From the IMG/VR virus record IMGVR_UViG_3300003702_000017, positions 8,244 to 38,402 of that record: a stretch of DNA of 30,159 bases. One strand, given 5' to 3'. Positions 29,692 through 30,159 of the stretch are shown in pieces. Each line of letters starts with the position of its first letter. Position 1 is the stretch's first letter. The position numbers and the translations under genes are program-made. Origin of the DNA: a virus. The notes beneath the pieces are model-generated. The model did no database searches. It was not told where the DNA came from and saw nothing but the letters and a program-made list of their open reading frames with translations.

Positions 29692-30159
29692 TAACAATAA
29701 AGGGTGATCCAGTTATTGAAAATGATTGGCTATTATATCATCCAACAGTTTCTGGTGCACATTTAACTATGGATACATTTAGTGCAGCTGATGCGTTAAG
29801 AACAGCAGGCACATATACTGGAAAAACTGGTACATCGGGTGGTTCTGGTACAGTAGGAACATTTAATATTGTAGTTGGTGCCGGCGGAACAGTTACATCT
29901 GCTGTAGTTGCTACAGGTGGTAGCGGCCACGCAGTAAATGATACCATTACAATTGCAGATTCAAATTTAGGTAATGGTGGCGCCGCTAATTTTACAATGG
30001 ATGTTGCTACAATAGCTAATTCATTTGCAGGTAAGTATGGTACTACTGCTAATATATTGAATACTGATGTTTTTTATGTAGATAGTGATACAACAAGTAC
30101 AACATATCAGAACTATTTTGGATTTTTAATGTATAAAAATACTCGTCCTGTAGATGGCA
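29688..30159 (+). pseudogene. Frameshifted continuation of the tail-fibre gene, runs off the window
   Basis: From 29688 the -1 frame is open for 157 codons to the end (VTIKGDPVIENDWLLYHP near its start, then Gly/Thr-rich beta repeats such as GGSGTVGTFNIVVGAGG). It has no plausible start near its beginning: the first in-frame ATG is at 29767 with no Shine-Dalgarno. One extra T at the ACTTAG junction would join the frames. I call it a continuation of the gene at 28204; whether the shift is real or an assembly error cannot be told from this sequence. Confidence 0.6.

Noticed and set aside
29680-29695. Programmed -1 ribosomal frameshift in the fibre gene
   Set aside because: No X-XXY-YYZ heptamer is in phase at the junction and no clear downstream structure was seen.
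1-30159. tRNA genes, CRISPR arrays, transposases, integrase or attachment sites
   Set aside because: I looked for cloverleaf-like segments, regularly spaced repeats and recombinase motifs and found none convincing.

Overview
The window reads as part of the genome of an AT-rich, T4-like marine myovirus (cyanophage/pelagiphage type). The support is a near-complete T4 replication-recombination core (gp32 ssDNA-binding protein, UvsX recombinase, a probable UvsY, UvsW helicase, gp61 primase, gp41 helicase). It is mixed with small virion-type proteins of the kinds seen in marine T4-like phages, and late promoters match the T4 consensus TATAAATA. No photosynthesis genes, rRNA, tRNA, CRISPR or insertion sequence were seen, so the host is open; an alphaproteobacterial or other low-GC marine host is a guess.

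Layout. 1-1632: two overlapping ORFs that together look like a PcfJ-type protein, then a small late gene with a capsid-targeting-like N-terminus. 1586-5216 (minus strand): a compact three-gene accessory cassette with a fold-type-I PLP enzyme, a radical SAM protein with a B12-binding-like N-terminus, and a twitch-type radical SAM protein. 5268-8688: gp32, UvsX, an acidic small protein, UvsY-like and a coiled-coil protein. 8690-8840: a candidate structured non-coding RNA between a late promoter and a strong terminator. 8845-11529: early-type units driven by a repeated promoter sequence, carrying a phytanoyl-CoA-dioxygenase-like gene next to a tandem duplication, two tiny membrane proteins and an AAA ATPase. 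11533-15561: UvsW, two hypothetical genes, then an overlapping block of three: an unknown protein, a zinc-finger protein and a miniature C-family DNA polymerase (DnaE-like) core. 15558-19485: a minus-strand hypothetical, a structural protein, primase, a linker gene and helicase. 19500-30159: late genes, including a nucleotidyltransferase-like DUF6267 protein, an isolated high-expression gene, an XhlA-like membrane protein, basic and acidic small proteins, structural proteins, a PD-(D/E)XK nuclease and a tail-fibre gene whose frame breaks at about 29688.

Two promoter classes are readable. The sigma70-like class (TTGACA / TATAAT) serves early and middle genes. The late class (TATAAATA and near variants) serves virion genes. 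In both classes several genes have the start codon exactly where transcription should begin and no Shine-Dalgarno, which predicts leaderless mRNAs. The strongest candidates for undescribed biology are the miniature DnaE-like polymerase core, the late-promoter non-coding RNA, the leaderless late genes and the radical SAM/PLP cassette.
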